DNA of 64,000 nt from Aphidius gifuensis (Eukaryota > Arthropoda > Insecta > Hymenoptera > Braconidae), in assembly GCF_014905175.1 (NCBI RefSeq), contig NC_057788.1:11105446-11169445 (forward strand). The letters are read 5' to 3'. Below are positions 12,827 through 27,129 of this stretch, in pieces (within the stretch, counting starts at the first letter, position 1; the number at the start of each line of letters is the position of its first letter). A model generated the notes under the pieces. That model was not told where the DNA came from. It worked only from the letters and a program-made list of their open reading frames with translations, and did not search any database. Both the position numbers and the translations under genes were made by a program.

Positions 12827-14097
12827 ATGAAATCTATTCGAGGAATCTTGATATCAGGTCTTTTCATCCTGATGAAGACGAGTTTACTTCAAGCTCATCG
12901 AGAACACAAGGTATAACTATAAAAATGATTATATTTGGTCCACAATAGGTATCCTTAAACTGTCATCAATTGCTTCATTTTTTTTTTTCATAATAAATTC
13001 TTTGATCATTTATTTATTTATTTTATATTTTTTCGTATAAATTAAAGTTTTTTTTTTTATTAAACTAATAATTTGTGAACAGTTATTATCCTGTTAACGT
13101 TTCGATTGACTTGAAGCATAATAGAAAATGTTTTAGGTACACAACATAGTGCTCTATCCTGATAAACATAGCTGGTGTAAAACAACTCCAATCAAACAAG
13201 TTGTGACATGGCCACGTTGTTCATCAAAAGAACTTGACAACAATGTTTGTGTTGGTGCATGTTTTTCATATATGGTACCACACAGTGAACCATCAGCACC
13301 AGGAGACTTGATACGGCCTTATTGCGATTCTTGTCAACCTCTTGACAGTGTCTGGCACACTGTGAGTAAAATTATATATATCATTGAGTTATCTATGTTG
13401 TTATTTCACATTAAATATTTTACTCTGAATGATTTTTCAGGTAAATCTCGACTGCAAGGATGAAGATAACAAACCAATGACAATTCCAAAAAAGGTCCAA
13501 ATAATTACACATTGTTCGTGTAGCTCTTGTACGGAAACATCAAGAATTAAACCTGATTACAATACACTGCTTCAGTCTCTCACTGAAGAAAATATAGACA
13601 AAAATGTTATAACTGTTAATGAAACACCAGATCTCTTACTAAATCCTCATTTAAATAATTCAAAAAATACAACAAAAGACAGTGTTCAAGCAAATGAAAT
13701 TTTTTTGCAACTATTTCAACAATTAAAAGACAATGATAAAGTTGATAAAACAGAAACAACAGATTTATTTGAAAAATTTGAAGAAAAAATTGATTTAGAA
13801 AAATTTCGACAATTGGTAGAAAAGTATCGTCAAGAAGAGGAACGTGAAAAACATCATCAATCACATCATAAAACAGAAAAAACTCATGGTGAACAACAAG
13901 TAACAAGTGAGATTCCACATCATACAAATATTCATCGTGGACCACATCATTCTATTGTCATGGAACCAGATGTTAAAGAAAAAATTGACGTTGAACCTCA
14001 TTATCTTCATCCAGCTGTAGCTGGACAAGAAATTAGTTATTCTGACAATGTTCTCGTTGATAAAAATGAGAAAAAAGATAAAAATGAATACCATTGA
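12827..14097 (+). CDS. DAN/NBL1-like secreted cystine-knot protein
   Basis: Three coding exons, 12827-12910, 13137-13361 and 13441-14097, join in phase 0 to give 321 residues. The start codon lies five bases after a TTTTTTTTTCAG acceptor, so an untranslated first exon should lie upstream. Residues 1 to about 23 form a signal peptide (hydrophobic core LISGLFILM). Residues about 28-140 match the DAN-type cysteine knot: SWC, RC, VCVGACFSYMVP, YCDSC, LDC and HCSCSSC, close in spacing to human NBL1. Members of this family bind and block BMP-type ligands outside the cell. Residues about 150-321 form a long hydrophilic tail with a Glu/Arg/His-rich helix (REEEREKHHQSHHK region) and no known domain. 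It is longer than vertebrate NBL1 because of this tail. The assignment to the DAN family is firm. The ligand is unknown. Confidence 0.92.
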
Positions 14098-17000
14098 TCA
14101 AAGCAATTAGATTATATGATTGAGATTTTATTATTATTTTTTTTTTTTTTCAATTTTAATCATTTTATTGAAGTAATTATGCAATCTTGCGAACAAAAAA
14201 ATACATTAAATCATTGAAATAATATTTACAAAAATTTAAACTTCTTGTTTATAATATTTACAAAAAAATTTAAAAGAAATAAATTATTTTAAAGATAACA
14301 TATAAATATAAAATAAAATTAATTATATAAATTTGAATGTATAATAATTCAATTTATTTGTTTTGTAAAAAAAACAAGTGAGACAGAAAAAATAAAAAAA
14401 TTAATTGATTGATTGATTGAAAAAAAAAAAAAAAGAAAAAAAAACATAAATGAAATTTTAATATATTTGAATTTATAATTAATTATTATTTGGAAAATAA
14501 ACATTTAAAAAAAAAAAACAAACAAAAAGGATATTTTTAATTAATTCACAGACACTGAGAAAATATTTTTTGTTTGAAAATATTTTGTAGATTTAAATTT
14601 ACTTTGTTTAAAATTTCGGTTTTCTTTTTTAATAATTGCAAAAGAAATATTGTATCACATAATAATAATATATATATTTATTTAGATATAGAAATCATTG
14701 CATTAACTCGATAATGACACTATATTGGTTCGAGAAATTATTATATTTTAAAAAGAGAATTAAATCGAGTAAATTCTGTCAAAACAGAACATGAAATATT
14801 TTACCCTGAAAATTTTTTCACATAAAAATTATACTATCAAGCAATTTAATTTAATTCAAGTAAAAAAATTTTATGATAAAGAAAACATCATCAATTCGAA
14901 AATCACTCCTCAAATTTATATAACTTTTTCTAAACATGAAAAAACAATTTTCCAGTATATGAATCAAATTTTCACATAAAAAATAGGCAAGTAAATAAAT
15001 GTCAAAACTAAACCATAAAAAATAATTATTATTTTAAATTATATACTGATTTAAACTCAATTGAGCTATTTTAAATGAATTATCATTAATTTCAACGATT
15101 AAACTTTCAAATTCATATTTTACGTTTGATTGGGACACACACTTTCACCGTTTATAAATATATATACTTTTTTTTTTTATACACCTGTTGTCAGGTGACT
15201 AAATGACACACACACACATCCCCAGCCATCAAACCACAACACATAGAAATACACACATGCTTAACGTACTCAAAAAAATTTACATTGAGGCAATTGTTGT
15301 TAATTAACAATTTGCTATACATCCAAAAGTCATTTGCAGATAATACTCATCGTTGCAGTAATTCCTTTCAAATTATATTATATAAAAAAAATATTTATAG
15401 GTCTTATATCTATGTGTATGTACTATACATATGTATATATAATGGATTGGCTCGAGTAGCTATTTAACAGTCACATATATATAAATGAGTACATGCACAA
15501 GAAAGATTCATTGGTCACTGAAGTTGGAGAATACGTCACAGATAACGAGCATCAGACAGAGCCTCGAAATTATCAAACATTGTCGGTCAGTAGTGATATC
15601 GGTGCCAATGGATATACTCGACTTTTACGTGGCTACTTTGTAAAAATGATTTAAAAAATATTTACACACGTGTTAACTTGCATGCTATATATTTTTCAAC
15701 TAATTTTTATGCAATACGTTTATTTCCGCGGGTCGGTTATCATGTAGTTACATTGAAATAGCAAACGGATTTTAAATTCGAGCCAGTACTCGTGCTGTAA
15801 CAAACTAAGGAATGTGATATTTTCTAGTTTTTACGAAAATAAGTTTTTTTTTTTTTTTTTTTTTCTCTAACCTGTTTTATATTATGTAAATTACGTAGAT
15901 TTTTTTTTTTTTTTTTATCTAGTTTTATTCTCTATTGTAAATTTAAGAAAAAATTAAAAAAAAAAATATACTCTTGACAAATTGAGTGTGGTCTCTGAGG
16001 GTGCAACAGTTTAAATTATCAATTCATCATGGATATCATGGACGGTAAAATTATTTAATCATTATTTAACAATTTATTATAATAATGTCATGAATTTTAT
16101 ACTAAATATTAAAATGTCTATAGTTTTTTGTGGCCACTCACGAGTTAGTTTTTGTCTTAATCATCCATCAACAATCTTGACTATTGAAAAAAAATAAAAA
16201 ATAAAATAAAAAAACCAAAACTGATAATTCTTAATTGACTAAATGACCCTGAACAAAACCGCTTAGATAATAAAAGAATCACATCGTGTTTGACTTTTAC
16301 TTTTTTAAAAATATTCAAAATTCATTAGTCAAGAAAAATATATACATATATGCATGTTTATATTTGATGTTTTTCAATAAAATATTACACAACTTTATAT
16401 CAGTTTTAAGATGCTGTAAGTTGTGAATATGTGACCCCAAGATTATCGCTAACGAGTGCATATAGTTGGTAATGAGGTACATATTGCAAACAAGAGAATA
16501 AATTATTTCATAACACTCAATTTAATTAAAATGCAATCCATCAAATTTTTGTTTATTTTGTATATCGTTAATTATAATTTATAACCAAGGAAAATTTTTA
16601 TAATATATTGAAACAAATATTATTTAAAAAATTTATTAAATTTATTTTTCTTAATATTCATTACTGATATTATATTTTTAAAAGTCATAGCTTATCATAA
16701 TAATTTGTGTTTTTTAAAATGAATAAGTTAGTTCATATTATAAACGTCATTTATGATATTTTAAAAATAGAATAAAATTTATTATCAGTATAACAAAAAT
16801 TAAAAAATTTAATGAAAAAAAAATATACAGAAAATCTATAAGGATATTATTTTTTTATCGATATATGAATTTATTCAATTTTAAAGAAATTTAAGTAGCT
16901 AATAAACAATTGTTTTTAATTCTTTGTTGTTTATTTTCAATTGTTTTATTAATTTTATTGTTAGTGTTTTGTATATATACAATAATATTTCAAAACATAT

Positions 17001-19254
17001 TTATCTTATATATGCAAATATTCATAAGATCATTGCTCGTCTTTTATAGACAATTTTCTGTCATATAGAAAGATATTATATGTGTCTTCGTACGCGTTCA
17101 AATAAGACAAATTAAACTATTGAACAAACATAGCAGAATAACCCATTCAACTCATACATTGTCTGTTGTAATCTTTCAATGACCGTCAAATTATTATATT
17201 AGTTTATTTTATTTACAATATAGTATAGAGGAACTTAGAGATCATAATTTGTTAATTAAAAGATTGAAAAATATTTGACTATAACTAACAAAATTTTCGT
17301 CAAAATTTCGCGCAGTAATTTTTTTGCAGTTAATAATTATTTATAGTGAAAATATTTTTCCGGAATTTATCTATGAATTCTCCTGAAGTCTCAATTACTT
17401 AGAAACTCTGGAAGAACGTCTAAAATAATATTTGCACCATGGTGAATAGTTATACGTACTGGGATAAAAAAAGACAGAAGGATTCCAATTGCTCATGCTT
17501 TGTAAATCAGCGAGTACATTTAATATTATTTATTTTTTATTATTATTTATTTTATTGATTTGAACATATGATTATTTTTCTATACTTTTTCTGATTAGAA
17601 AAAACGAAAAATTACCTTAAGATAATGACAGAATACAGTTGAAAAAATAAGTTAATTTCCGAATTCAGTAAAAAAAAAATACAAAAAATATGCTAAATTC
17701 TAATTTAGAAATTTTAAATGCAGATTGTTAAGAGTGTTATCCACTATCCAAGTTTTCCATGCAAGTTCTTGCTACAAATATAATTTATTACCAGAAAACC
17801 CCAGATTTCACTAGAAAGTCTAGTTGTTTCTAGTGAATTTTGTCGAAGTTGCAGGGTGGTTTCTATCATGCAAGGCATTTATCAATCGAATCATATAAAT
17901 TTTCAATAATTTCTGTAGTTTTTTTATATAAAAAATGCTTTTTTGGGCTTGATTAATTTTTTTTATCCATTGAAATTGTACACTGATAAACGCATGCGCG
18001 CACCTGCATCCTCTCTCTCTCTCTCTTCAATACCTACGATTGACGCCATTTTTTTAGCACTTTAACACACTGATACACATGCACATGCAGTCATGCACAT
18101 GCATAAAATAAATGTGAGTCTGTAGACAAGTGAATCAGCGTTCTAAAAATTGCAATTTGCAATACTTACCAATACTCACAGACCTTTTTCGATACTCGGT
18201 GAGATCTGATGTTATCCGATTCATGGTCAAATTATACTTTGTTGTACAATCAGTAATCAATACTGTAATTTTTTAAATAGTTTTATATGTTGATTCAGTT
18301 GGTTTCTAAAATTTACTTCGTAAAATGTTTTTTTTATTAAATTAATAAATTACTTACTCAACTAAATTCCTCAAATATCGGAGTAAATTTTGTGCAACAT
18401 TAGCATGTTCACAACCAAATAATAGTGTCAAGTGTTAAAAATTTAAATAAATAAATTTTTTAAGAGTGTGTGTGATATATTTAATAATTACTTTTTTTTA
18501 ATGACATTATTATTAGCTATGTGAATTTTAATTATTATAACCAGCATGAATAAAATGTCGGGTATGAACTATTGCTCCGTATTTTCTGTACTTAGAAGTC
18601 CTGAATCGGGTAAATTATTAAAAAGAATCATCTGAATTATTTTATTTATTTATTTAATTATTATTTACTTAAAATATTATTAAATTAAAAATTATGATTG
18701 TGTTTAATGAAAAACATTAATTATTCAATATAATTTTGATACAAAAAATTATTTAGATTTTTTTTTTTTCCTTTTGCAAATGTGAGAAAAAAAAAAAAAA
18801 AAAGAGTTGGTATATTAAACCAGCTGCCGAATTACGTCAACATACGAAATAACATATATATATATTTATAAAATTAATCATAAATTATTATTTTTTTTTC
18901 TAAATTCAGTGAAAAAGTAAAAATAGATTTTTTCTTTTTTAACATACAACAATTAGCTATATTTAGATAATTATTATTATAAATTTTATTTATGATGATT
19001 GTTTCGTGTTGCTTGAAAATTTGTTTTTAAAAAAAAAAATAATATATATTGGACTTTGATATGTTATCATTGTTATACCTTCATTGTTGTTTCTTGTGAG
19101 TTAAGAATTGTCTTATCGTGATTTACAAACATTAACTATTACCAAGTAAAAATATATTCAAGTAAAAAATTTATTTAAAATAGTTTTTTTGAATATAAAA
19201 TTGAGAACGAGGTCAAACAAAGTATTTTGTCGATTGTATAATAATATACGACAA
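14098..19254. other. Long intergenic region between DAN-like gene and P5B ATPase
   Basis: No supported coding exon was found here. AATAAA signals at about 14279 and 14498 are candidate polyadenylation sites for the DAN-like gene. Two less AT-rich spots, 15490-15650 and 15985-16050 (ATGGATATCATGGACG followed by a GTAAAA donor), could be untranslated or alternative first exons of the downstream ATPase gene. A (CT)n tract lies at 18011-18026. Confidence 0.45.
18011..18026. repeat. (CT)8 microsatellite
   Basis: This is a perfect CT dinucleotide run of about 16 bases. Confidence 0.8.
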
Positions 19255-19279
19255 TTAAAAACGATATTTATAAACCGTT

Positions 19280-19585
19280 ATGTATTTGAGATCAACTAGA
19301 GGAAAAAAAGGGTGGTACGAGAATAAAATTGTGGCTGTCAGAAGTTGTGATTGGGTAGCTGGAAGAAAATCATACAGATCAAAAGTAAATAAAATAATAT
19401 TGACAGGTGAAATTAACGTCAAATTAATATCATCATCATCAGCTTTATCAAGTAGCAGTGATTGGAAATCATTGGAAACAAAAGACATTTATCAATTGGG
19501 ATTGGAACGCGGTATGAGTGAGGGTGAACGAGCAGTAATAACGCCACTAATTGGCTGGCGAAAACTTACAGATCCTGGTGACTGA
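19280..19585 (+). CDS. Uncharacterised 101-residue open frame
   Basis: This open frame runs from ATG to TGA and is visibly less AT-rich than its flanks. It encodes a basic N-terminal half (RSTRGKKGWYENKIVAVRS, then WVAGRKSYRSK) and a Ser-rich middle. I do not recognise the protein. It has no signal peptide or membrane segment. It lies 480 bases upstream of the P5B ATPase start on the same strand, so it could be an upstream open frame or an alternative exon of that gene rather than an independent gene. A chance open frame is also possible. Confidence 0.3.
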   Translation: MYLRSTRGKKGWYENKIVAVRSCDWVAGRKSYRSKVNKIILTGEINVKLISSSSALSSSSDWKSLETKDIYQLGLERGMSEGERAVITPLIGWRKLTDPGD

Positions 19586-20068
19586 CATAAAATTAAAAAA
19601 TCAACAATATCGAATAACAATCGATAGCACCCACCAATTAATTATACAATCATCAACAAAAACAAGAAATTATTTTGTATTTTATCATAAAAAATTTCAA
19701 TGAATTTTTTAATAATATACAAAAAAAAATTATTTAAAAAATATTTAAAGATGGCAGGTTATCAGTGTCGGTAGCAGATGGGGTTTCTGCTTGACAGTGA
19801 TTGAATCATAAAATTAAAAAATTTACCTGATCTAAATGTAGTGTCATTAGTTAATAGACTCATGCTATTTACCAAACAAACAAGTATCAGATAATCAATT
19901 TGCCATCTTCGTCAGTCAATATTTAAAATTGATAATTTATAATAATTATAAAAAATAATATTAAGCATAAATAAGATAAATAATTTAAGTACAAGACAAT
20001 AATTTAAATAGTGTTTCGAGTGGTTGGTTTTGCTTTTTTTTTTTTTATTTGTTTTTAAAAAATTCATC

Positions 20069-23000
20069 ATGCCTGCTGCACCAAATAAATTAAATTTAAA
20101 TTTTGCTAAAAATGCATACAGTGTTTTTGGTAATCGTGATAATGATAAACGCAATGAAAACCAGAGAGAGCAAATAAAAGAGCTACTTGAGGGTAAGAAT
20201 ATTTTCCTCAAGCTAGAATTTTTTTTTTTGTTTAAATCAATTATAGTTTTCATTGCTAGAAAAACTTATATTTATTACTATAAGTTAAATTTACTTTATT
20301 TTATATTGTTACAGGAACTCGAGGCAATGGTCTTTCACATCTTAAAAATGGTGTTGATTATATCAATCCAGGCAAAGAAGATCAAATGGAAATTTATGGG
20401 TTTGTTGATAATCAAAAAAAAAAAAATAAATTACTAGTTGAGATTATTTATTTACATTTTTTTTTTAATTACTTTCAGATACCGGAGAAATAAAAAGCAT
20501 ACATTTTTAACATGGCTTTTAATAGTGCTTACTTGTGGATTACTCCGACTCATATTTCATTGGATTCCTCATCTAATGATTATGTTCACTCATTCCAAGT
20601 GTCCTCTGGAAGAAGCTGACACTGTTCTTCTTATTGAAAGATTTCAAGGAAAACATGCCAGTCATTATGTTAAAAAATTGTATACAATTGTCGCTGAAGA
20701 TGTTGTGTAAGTTGATATTTTAATTTGATAAATTAACTGGCAAGTCTACATACACGTCCTCTATTTTCCCGAATGAGAAAATATATAAATTTTCCTAAAC
20801 TTTAATACAACTTAAAATGCCATTGTAACAATTAAAAATTTAATAATAATTATCTTTATATATATATTTTTTTTTTTTAAATTAGAAAAAATTCAATCAA
20901 TAAAAAATGTTTGATTGATGAACCAGTGACTGATTGTGCAACTAAAGATGAACCAATTGATACAACAATTGCTACAAAAAAAGATGAAATTCCACCGACT
21001 TTATCAATTCATCTTTATGGTGGTAATTTTAAACAAGTATCATCAATCCTAACATTTAAATGTAAAAAAGTTACTTATATATGGGACAACGAAAGATCTG
21101 AATTTATGAAGTTAATTGGCCTTGATAATGATGTACTATTGTCAACATTACATCAAATGCCTGGTTTAAGCGAACACGAACAATTTTTACGGTAATTAAA
21201 TTAAATTGTTTCTTTTTGCCAATTAAAATATACTCAGCATGCAATTAGCTATTACAATAAACACTAATAAAATGTTAAATGACTAATAATTATTTTTTAA
21301 TTTACAGAAAAATTGTTTATGGAAATAACGAAATGATTATTCCAGTAAAATCTTTTTTAACTCTTTTGGGTTGTGAGATTTTAAATCCATTCTATGTCTT
21401 CCAAATATTTAGTTTTATTTTGTGGCTATGTGATAATTATTATAAATATGCTGCTGTTATCATGACTATGACTGGTATAGGAATTTTTATGGAAGTCTGT
21501 CAAACACAAAAAGTAAGTTGTAAAATTGAAAAAAAGTAATTGCCATCAGTTATTTATCAATTAAATATATAATTTTTTTTCTCTTTATTTTCATGATAAT
21601 GATGATAATAATAATAATAGAATCAACGCAAATTACGCTCAACTCTTCATTCATCGGATGTTGCAACAGTAATGATTGATCGTACAACTGGAAAAACAGA
21701 ATCAATAACAACTGAACGTCTTGTACCAGGTGATATTCTTGTTATTCCACCACATGGTTGTTTAATGCCATGTGATGCTGTATTACTTACTGGTAATTGT
21801 ATATTAAATGAATCAATGTTAACCGGTGAATCAGTACCAGTCACTAAAACACCAATACCATCATCAAATGAAATAACATATGATACTAAAGAACATGCAC
21901 GTCATACATTATTTTGTGGTACAAAAATTATACAAACACGTTATTTTGGTGGTGAAAAAGTATTAGCTGTTGTTGTTAGAACATCATTTGATACAAGTAA
22001 AGGTGAACTTGTACGTTCAATAATGTATCCTGCTCCAGTTGATTTTAAATTTGAACAAGATTCATATAAATTTGTAGCATTATTAGCTGTTATTGCTAAT
22101 ATTGGTGTAATATATACTGTTATTACAAAAATAATAGAAGGTATACAACCAGTATCAGAAATTGCACGTAGAGCACTTGATTTATATACAATACTTATAC
22201 CACCAGCATTACCAACAGCAATGAGCGTTGGACGTTTTGTTGCACAACGTCGTCTTGAAAAAAAAAAAATATATTGTACAAGTCCACGTGCAATTAATGT
22301 TGCTGGTTCAATTAATTGTATATGTTTTGATAAAACAGGTACACTTACTGAAGATGGTCTTGATATGTGGGGTATTGTACGTAGAATTGAAAAAAAATTT
22401 ATAACACCAGAAAAAGATATAGCAAATATATCAATTGATGAAACAATTATTGGTATGGCAACTTGTCATGGTATAACAATAATTGATGGTCAATTAGTTG
22501 GTGATCCATTAGATTTAAAAATGTTTGAATCAACTGGTTGGATACTTGAAGAACCTGATGTTTCTGATACAACAAAATTTTCTATGATGTTTCCAACAAT
22601 TGTTAAACCACCACAAGATAAAAATAATTTTTTAACACCAAAAAAAAATAAAAATGATTCAATAATAACACCATTAAAACAACAACAAAATTCAATAACA
22701 TCATCTGATATTATTGATGATAATATTTCATTGAGTAATTTTGCAATATCTGATAATGAAATAAATGAAGAACAAGGATTACAAATTGGTATTGTTAGAC
22801 AATTTCCATTTACATCAAGTTTACAAAGAATGAGTGTTATTACAAGAACATTAGGTGCATCACATTATGAAGTTTATTGTAAAGGTAGTCCAGAAATGAT
22901 ATTAAGTTTATCAAAACCTGAATCAATACCAACTAATTTTTCATCAATATTACAAGAATATACATCTGAAGGATATCGTGTTATTGCATTAGCACATAAA

Positions 23001-25103
23001 ACACTTACAAAATTATCATATCCAAAAGTACAACGTATGAATCGTGAAATTGCTGAATCAGATTTAACATTTTTAACATTTGTTATATTAGAAAATCGTT
23101 TAAAACCAGAAACAACACCAGCTATTGAAAAATTAAATCGTGCACATATTAAAATAGTTATGGTTACTGGTGATAATATGTTAACAGCATTATCTGTTGC
23201 AAGAGATTGTGATATGATTAAACCAGAAATATCAGTAATTGCTGTTTCTTCAATAATGCAACATCAAAATAATACAAAACCACAATTATATTTTACAAAA
23301 AGTAATAGTCAATCAAGTCCAATGTCACCAATTATTGGACAAGGAAGTATAAGTGAAATGACTGATTTAAATAGTATTGCATCATTGGAAACAATTGAAA
23401 GTGGATCATTTACAAATGCAACAAATGTTGGTGGTGGTGGTGGTGATAATGACAAATATCTAACTGATAATAATATTTATTCAAGTAATAAATATATATT
23501 TTCAATGACTGGTACAACATGGACAACAATTAAAAATCATTATCCAGAACTAATACCAAAATTAGTAACACGTGGTGCAATATTTGCAAGAATGTCACCA
23601 GATCAAAAACAACAACTTGTACAAGAATTTCAATCATTAGGATATTATGTTGCAATGGTTGGTGATGGTGCTAATGATTGTGGAGCACTTAGAGCAGCTC
23701 ATATTGGTATATCATTATCAGATACTGAATCATCAGTTGCATCACCATTTACAAGTAAATTAACAAATATATCATGTGTATTATCAGTTATACAAGAGGG
23801 TCGTGCTGCATTAGTAACATCAACAAGTATATTTAAATATATGGCTGGTTATTCACTAATACAATTTATATCTGTGATGATATTATACAGTGTTAGATCA
23901 AATTTAACTGATATGGAATTTCTTTATATTGATCTTTTTATAATATCAGCATTTGCTTATTTTGGTGGTAATACTGAAGCTTATGATGGACCATTAGCTA
24001 AAAGACCACCATTAACTAGTTTAATAAGTACATCACCAATTCTTAGTTTATTTCTTCAACTTGTTATTGTGGCTATATTTCAATTTATAAGCTTTTGGCA
24101 TATACAACAAATGTCATGGTTTACACCATTTATTGCAAATACAACATCAGATACAGAAGAAACAAAATGTTATGAAAATTATGCAATATTTATTATTTCA
24201 TCAATGCAATATATTATACTTGCAATTGTTTTTTCAAAGGGTCAACCATATCGTAAATCAATATTTACAAATTATGGTCTACTTGGTTCACTTACATTAT
24301 TAACATTATTTTCAATATATCTTGCTATTGATCCAATGGAAAAAGTTAAAGAACACTTTGAACTTAAAGTACCAAATGAATTACCATTTAAAATTATATT
24401 AATTGTTTATGGATTTGTAAATTTTGTTATTGCTCTATTTGTTGAATATTTTATTATTGATTATGTTATTGTTAAAAAATGGAGATATCAATGGCATGAT
24501 ATTGATAAATCAAAAAAAAAATTTCTTGCTATTGAAAGAGATCTTGGTAATAATCATAAGTGGCCACCATTATCACAAGAACCATTACCAGAAGCAGCAC
24601 CAGATATATTAATTAGACAAAATACTGTTACTGAAATTAAAATTGAAAAAAAAATACCAGATTCAATTTATCAACCAGATTCTGGTTTTTTAAATAGTCC
24701 AGTAATATCAGCTGACTTTAATAGATTTGGATCTGTTCGTGAAGTTACGTTAAATCCAAGATCATTATTTTATAATGAAAGAGATACAGTGTCAATGTCT
24801 AAAGTACCAATATGTTTAGAAGATCGTGAATTAAATAAAATAAAACAACCAAAACTTGATTTAATAACAAAACGACGACATAATTCAGAATCAGAAAAAC
24901 GTATTTATTGTGATGATGAAATTGAAAAAAATAAACAAATTAATTATTCAAATAGATTAAAAAAACTTAATACAATTGCAACACTACCAAGAAATCATCA
25001 AATTAGCCAACAAAATCAAAAATTTATCAACAATTCAAATCATGATAATTCAATATCTAATGGTACACAAAGCGTTCTTGAACTTGATATTTTACCATCC
25101 TGA
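20069..25103 (+). CDS. P5B-type cation/polyamine-transporting ATPase (ATP13A family)
   Basis: Exons 20069-20192, 20315-20399, 20479-20706, 20886-21191, 21308-21512 and 21621-25103 give 1476 residues. All junction phases agree. The protein has the P5 N-terminal region (Tyr-rich GYRRN, a membrane hairpin, then CPLEEADTVLLIERF). The actuator motif LTGES lies near 383. The P5B signature PPALP is in TM4 near 510, the catalytic DKTGT near 553 and the hinge GDGAND near 997. About ten membrane segments are expected. The last 230 residues are a hydrophilic tail. P5B pumps export polyamines or similar cations from late endosomes and lysosomes. The length fits insect ATP13A3-like proteins better than the vertebrate ones of about 1200. 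The final exon of 3483 bases carries the whole catalytic core without an intron, in contrast to five small 5' exons. Human paralogues ATP13A2-A4 cannot be told apart here. Confidence 0.95.
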
Positions 25104-27129
25104 GATATTATCAAAATTATATCATTTAATAAATTGATAATCTTCATAAGAATGGTGCTAAATTTTAGATTATCAATTAGAGATGTCAACATAATAATCA
25201 TTGTGCATTTAGATGTTGATTTTAATTTTTTTTTTTTAATTTCTCTAATTTTTTTTTCCTTGAAATTTTCGTACAAATAAATTTCAAAAATAAAACTGAT
25301 AATTATCTCTGCCGATTAACAATGATCTCTTGATGATTCATTTTGATCTTCAATGAGTCATTGACACAATAAATACAAAATAGATAAACTAGTATTTGTT
25401 GATAAAGTATTATTCAATAAAAGTAAAATCTATACAATTCATTATTAATAAAAATTAAATTGTAATAATTATTATAATATACTTAAAAATGAATAGTTAA
25501 ATAATGTGTGATAAATAACACAGAACATAGATGGGATCAATTTGCATTAATTGTTTTATTGTTATTCCATCTGATTAGAAAAAAATGTGTTTAATAAGAA
25601 ATTAAATAAACGAATAAATAATAATGTGTTTAGAAAAATTGTATGTCAAATAAACAACATAGATAAAGTAAATAAATGTAAAAAAAAAAAAAAAAATTGA
25701 TAATTACGTTTGATTGATTCACATGCCAGGTGCATGAAAATTATTTGTTAAAAAAAAAAAAAAATAACTGATAACTAAGTTACTTGATTAATCTCTTTGT
25801 TTTTATGATTTTTTTTTTTTTTTTTCAGGGATTAGATAAAATATGTGATTTGCATATACAATTATACAATTATACAATATAGCTGTTGAACGAAAATTAT
25901 ACAATTTAAAAAAACAAATTTATGACTAGTCAAATAAAAATGTACCCATTGAACGAATTTTTTTGGTCTAATAATATATTATTTATTTTAATTACATAAT
26001 AATATTTTAAACAGATGAATTATTATTACTAGGAAACTGGTAATTAATAAAATTCTCTTTGTATGTTTATAATAATTGTTTTAATTTAAATTTGACTAGA
26101 TATTATATTAGCGTTCGATTTATGCTTAAAAATTTGCACTGAATTTTTCTAATTACTAATAATAATATCAAATATTAAAAAAATTATTTATCATTTTTTT
26201 TTTTTTTTTGAGTATTATACTGGCAAGAATTATTTAATTTTCCAAAGGTATATTATAAATTTAATTTAAAAAAATACTAATTTATTACTTATTTATACAA
26301 TAAAAAATCATCACGGCAGATAGTTAAAAAATTTATAATAATATATTTTATTATTTAATAAATTATTATGAATTTAACTTTAAAAAATTTGTTTATGAAG
26401 TGATTTTATTACAATAATTAAAGGCTGATTTTAGTATAACAAAAAAAAAATTGCAATATTTTATTAGATTTATGTAACTATCTGTATGCCAATTGTCAAA
26501 AGTAAATCAACAACTTAACTTTTGCAACTACTTGATTAGGGGAGCCTGTTCCGTTCATTCTTAACTTACTATGACTCATAATTATATTTAAAGATACAAT
26601 CTCCAGTTAAACTTTTGTTTGTACAGTGATGTATTAACTCTGTATGACTAGCTGAACATAAAGTTTGGTATGTTTATCATTTCTGAAAATCTTTGATGTT
26701 TTTTTTTTATAATTATACTTTTTTTTTCTCACATTTTCATTAAACTATAATTACATAATTAAACTTTTATCTATTTTTTGAATTTTATATTTTTCCTGAT
26801 CATTCTATTGTCTTGCTCGATGTAAAAAAAATTTATCAACAAATTAATTGTCCAGTATTTAAACTACCAGTCGAATTAGAAAAAAATTCTAAGAAGCTGT
26901 TTGTCTCGAACAAAATTGCAGTTTTTTTTTTTTCCAATAGCTTAATTATTGATAAAGATATTGCAGTTATGTTAATATTCTTTTAGCACACACCATGTGT
27001 CCAAAAGAAATTTATATTCTTTCGCTCTCTCTAACATACAACGCTCGTGGACTAATAAATTTAATTAGAACATACAAACTAATAAAAAAAATTCTCTTAA
27101 ATAACAATTAAATATTTAAATTGTTTTCA
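25104..27129. other. Intergenic, very AT-rich
   Basis: No coding segment is visible here. The ATPase 3' untranslated region should start here, with AATAAA signals at 25277-25282 and about 25368. The rest is A/T runs. Confidence 0.6.

Noticed and set aside
13616..14094. Antisense open frames opposite the last exon of the DAN-like gene
   Set aside because: They mirror the coding exon on the other strand and are rich in Phe, Leu and His from its Glu/Lys/His codons. They have no start context or domain.
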